This document shows positions 6,636 through 8,210 of a stretch of 8,210 bases of DNA, one piece after another. The notes below the pieces were generated by a model that searched no databases, was not told the DNA's origin, and saw only the letters and a program-made list of their open reading frames with translations. The stretch comes from Pseudomonadota bacterium. GTDB taxonomy: Bacteria; Pseudomonadota; Gammaproteobacteria; Burkholderiales; Thiobacillaceae. The translations under genes were made by a program, and so were the position numbers. The stretch's first letter is position 1. The number at the start of each line of letters is the position of its first letter. The stretch lies in NCBI GenBank assembly GCA_030836725.1, contig JAUPLV010000094.1, forward strand, positions 1 to 8,210, given 5' to 3'.

Positions 6636-8210
6636 ATGAAACCGAAAATCTTGAACCTTGCCGTCCTGGCAACTTTGGGGCTCGCCGCCCCCTTTGCATT
6701 GACCGCGTGTAACAGCGACGACGAAGCCCAGATCGTCGCGGTCGAGTTTGTCGAAACCGCCGCCGCGCCCAATACCGTCGACACGATGTCGCAGAATTTC
6801 ATCACCGCCAAGGCCGTGGTGACCTACGACGATGGCACCAGCAAGGACTTCCCCCTGGCCTATCACACCCTGTTTGGCGTCAACGACAAGGTCGGCGGCA
6901 ACGCTCACCCGGCTGGACAGGCTTATGACTACCAAATGCAGCCTCTGATCGACCCCTACGGCCAGCCGGTGGTTCTCGAAACCCCGGATGCCAACAGCCT
7001 GCTCAACGTCGATGGCAATCTATGGCTGGTCAGCCACCTGGAATACGACTGGCTGCTGTCCGACGGCAACGAGGCCGACAAGACCGCCGGCTGGTACAGC
7101 CGCGTGCCCACCGGCATGCTGCTGACCGGGATCAATCAGGCCGACAACGGCGCCCTGTCCGTGAAGTCCCAGCGTCCGATCGACTTCTCCTCCGTCAACG
7201 GCACCTGGATCAACTGCTTCGGTTCGCAAACGCCGTGGAACACCCACCTGGGTTCCGAGGAGGACTACGATCTGCAGCTCAATCCTTTGAACAGCAACTA
7301 CGCCTCCACTACCACCGCCGGCATCAAGGCCATGACCGAGCTGTACTGGAAGAACACCCAGACCGCCAACCCCTACCATTACGGCTGGATTCCGGAGGTC
7401 GTCGTGAACAAGGATGGCGCCACCAGCGTGACCAAGCATTACGCGATGGGCCGCGGTACCTGGGAGATGTCCATGGTGATGGCCGACAGCAGGACCGCCT
7501 TGATGGGCGACGACGGCACCAACGTCATGCTGGTCATGTTCGTGGCCGACAAGGAGAAAGATCTCTCCGCCGGCAGCCTGTACGCCGCCAAATGGAACCA
7601 GACCTCCGCCACCGGCGCCGGCGCGGCCGATCTGACCTGGTTCAAGCTGGGCCATGCCACCAACGCCGAGATCAAGGCCATCATCGATGCCGGCACTACC
7701 TTCGCCGACATCTGGGATTTCGTCGCTCCCGTCGGCGGCGCCTGCGATGCCGGTTATACGCGCGTCCGCACCGGATCCACGGCGGACGAGTGCCTGATGC
7801 TCAAGCCGGGCAAGGAAAAGGCCGCCGCCTTCATGGAAACCCGCCGCTACGCCGCCTATCTGGGCGCCACCACCGAGTGGAACAAGATGGAGGGCATCGC
7901 CTTCAACGCGAAGGACAACAAGGCCTACATCGCCATGTCCTACATCGACAAGGGCATGAAGGCCGATGCCAACGGTCCGGTAGACCACATCAAGGTCGCC
8001 AAAACCAATGCCGGCGGCACCTACACCATGGACATGGCGGGCGGCCAGAAGACGGCCAACGGCGCCGAGGCGATCAACTCCAGCCACGTGCCGACCAGGA
8101 TGTATGTGGAAGCCGGACTGCTCGGCGAGGACATCGCGGTTGACGCGCTGGGCAACACGTCCAACCCGAACAAGGTCGCCAACGCCGACAACGTGTTCGA
8201 TCGGATGAGC
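6636..8210 (+). CDS. PhoX/DUF839-family phosphatase-like lipoprotein (3'-truncated)
   Basis: This is an open frame of 525 codons still running at the window end. Residues 1-25 form a lipoprotein signal peptide: K2/K4, a hydrophobic core and the lipobox LTAC, with Cys25 followed by NSDDE. Asn at +2 does not match the Asp retention signal, so outer-membrane sorting is likely. The body matches the PhoX (DUF839) beta-propeller family: NCFGSQTPWNTHLGSEEDY (193-211), NPYHYGWIPEVVV (245-257), GRGTWEMSMVMADSRTALMG (272-291), FVADKEKDLSAGSLYAAKW (302-320), KMEGIAFNAKDNKAYIAMS (417-435) and NADNVFD (516-522). In Pseudomonas PhoX a Cys binds the iron; Cys194 is the likely equivalent. PhoX enzymes are calcium/iron alkaline phosphomonoesterases, but phosphatase activity here is inferred. 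GGGAG six bases upstream supports the start. No twin-arginine motif is present, unlike classic PhoX. Its place beside the T2SS genes suggests a secreted substrate. Confidence 0.85.
   Translation, partial: MKPKILNLAVLATLGLAAPFALTACNSDDEAQIVAVEFVETAAAPNTVDTMSQNFITAKAVVTYDDGTSKDFPLAYHTLFGVNDKVGGNAHPAGQAYDYQMQPLIDPYGQPVVLETPDANSLLNVDGNLWLVSHLEYDWLLSDGNEADKTAGWYSRVPTGMLLTGINQADNGALSVKSQRPIDFSSVNGTWINCFGSQTPWNTHLGSEEDYDLQLNPLNSNYASTTTAGIKAMTELYWKNTQTANPYHYGWIPEVVVNKDGATSVTKHYAMGRGTWEMSMVMADSRTALMGDDGTNVMLVMFVADKEKDLSAGSLYAAKWNQTSATGAGAADLTWFKLGHATNAEIKAIIDAGTTFADIWDFVAPVGGACDAGYTRVRTGSTADECLMLKPGKEKAAAFMETRRYAAYLGATTEWNKMEGIAFNAKDNKAYIAMSYIDKGMKADANGPVDHIKVAKTNAGGTYTMDMAGGQKTANGAEAINSSHVPTRMYVEAGLLGEDIAVDALGNTSNPNKVANADNVFDRMS

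Noticed and set aside
6636..6710. Twin-arginine signal in the PhoX-family protein
   Set aside because: The N-terminus begins MKPKILNL with no arginine pair before the hydrophobic core; only a lipobox is present.
7020..8087. A 355-codon minus-strand frame and a 373-codon + strand frame at 7022-8143
   Set aside because: Both are shadows of the PhoX-family gene, which runs through the same region in another frame from 6636 and shows family motifs throughout.
1..8210. tRNA, rRNA, CRISPR arrays, insertion sequences and phage genes
   Set aside because: None was seen on either strand; apart from the REPIN the window is an ordinary chromosomal gene block.

Overview
The window is high-GC DNA (about two thirds G+C by eye) from a Gram-negative proteobacterium. 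Gene content and a Pseudomonas/Xanthomonas-style REP palindrome point to a gamma- or beta-proteobacterium; I cannot name the genus. Every supported gene is on the + strand.

Layout. Positions 1-676 are the C-terminal half of gspF, the inner-membrane platform protein of a type II secretion system (T2SS); gspC, gspD and gspE would be expected further upstream. A 380-base gap (677-1056) separates gspF from gspG. It holds a good intrinsic terminator (727-748), a REP doublet (REPIN) with perfect 25-base inverted arms (799-912), and a candidate extended -10 promoter (966-994) in front of gspG. From 1057 to 6381 runs a tight block gspG-H-I-J-K-L-M-N. Its genes overlap by 1 to 13 bases at every junction except gspK/gspL, which has an 18-base gap. 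It encodes the major pseudopilin (G), the four minor pseudopilins (H, I, J, K), the cytoplasm-to-periplasm linker pair L and M, and the accessory protein N. The prepilin peptidase gspO is not in the window.

A 254-base gap (6382-6635) follows. It becomes AT-rich towards its 3' end and carries one doubtful small ORF, but no convincing terminator or Pho box. The last gene starts at 6636 and is still open at the window end (525 codons). It encodes a PhoX/DUF839-family protein, the family of calcium/iron alkaline phosphatases, with a lipoprotein signal peptide and no twin-arginine motif.

How the parts fit. The pseudopilins assemble on the F/L/M platform into the piston that pushes folded periplasmic proteins out through the secretin. 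A PhoX-family lipoprotein beside a T2SS recalls Pseudomonas putida UxpB, a PhoX-family lipobox protein secreted by the adjacent Xcp T2SS. The last gene is therefore a reasonable candidate substrate of this machine. The terminator, REPIN and candidate promoter between gspF and gspG suggest that the locus is transcribed as at least two units.

Most of the window is a conventional T2SS operon. The points most worth following up are the split after gspF, the REPIN, and the Sec-type lipoprotein PhoX homologue next to the secretion genes.
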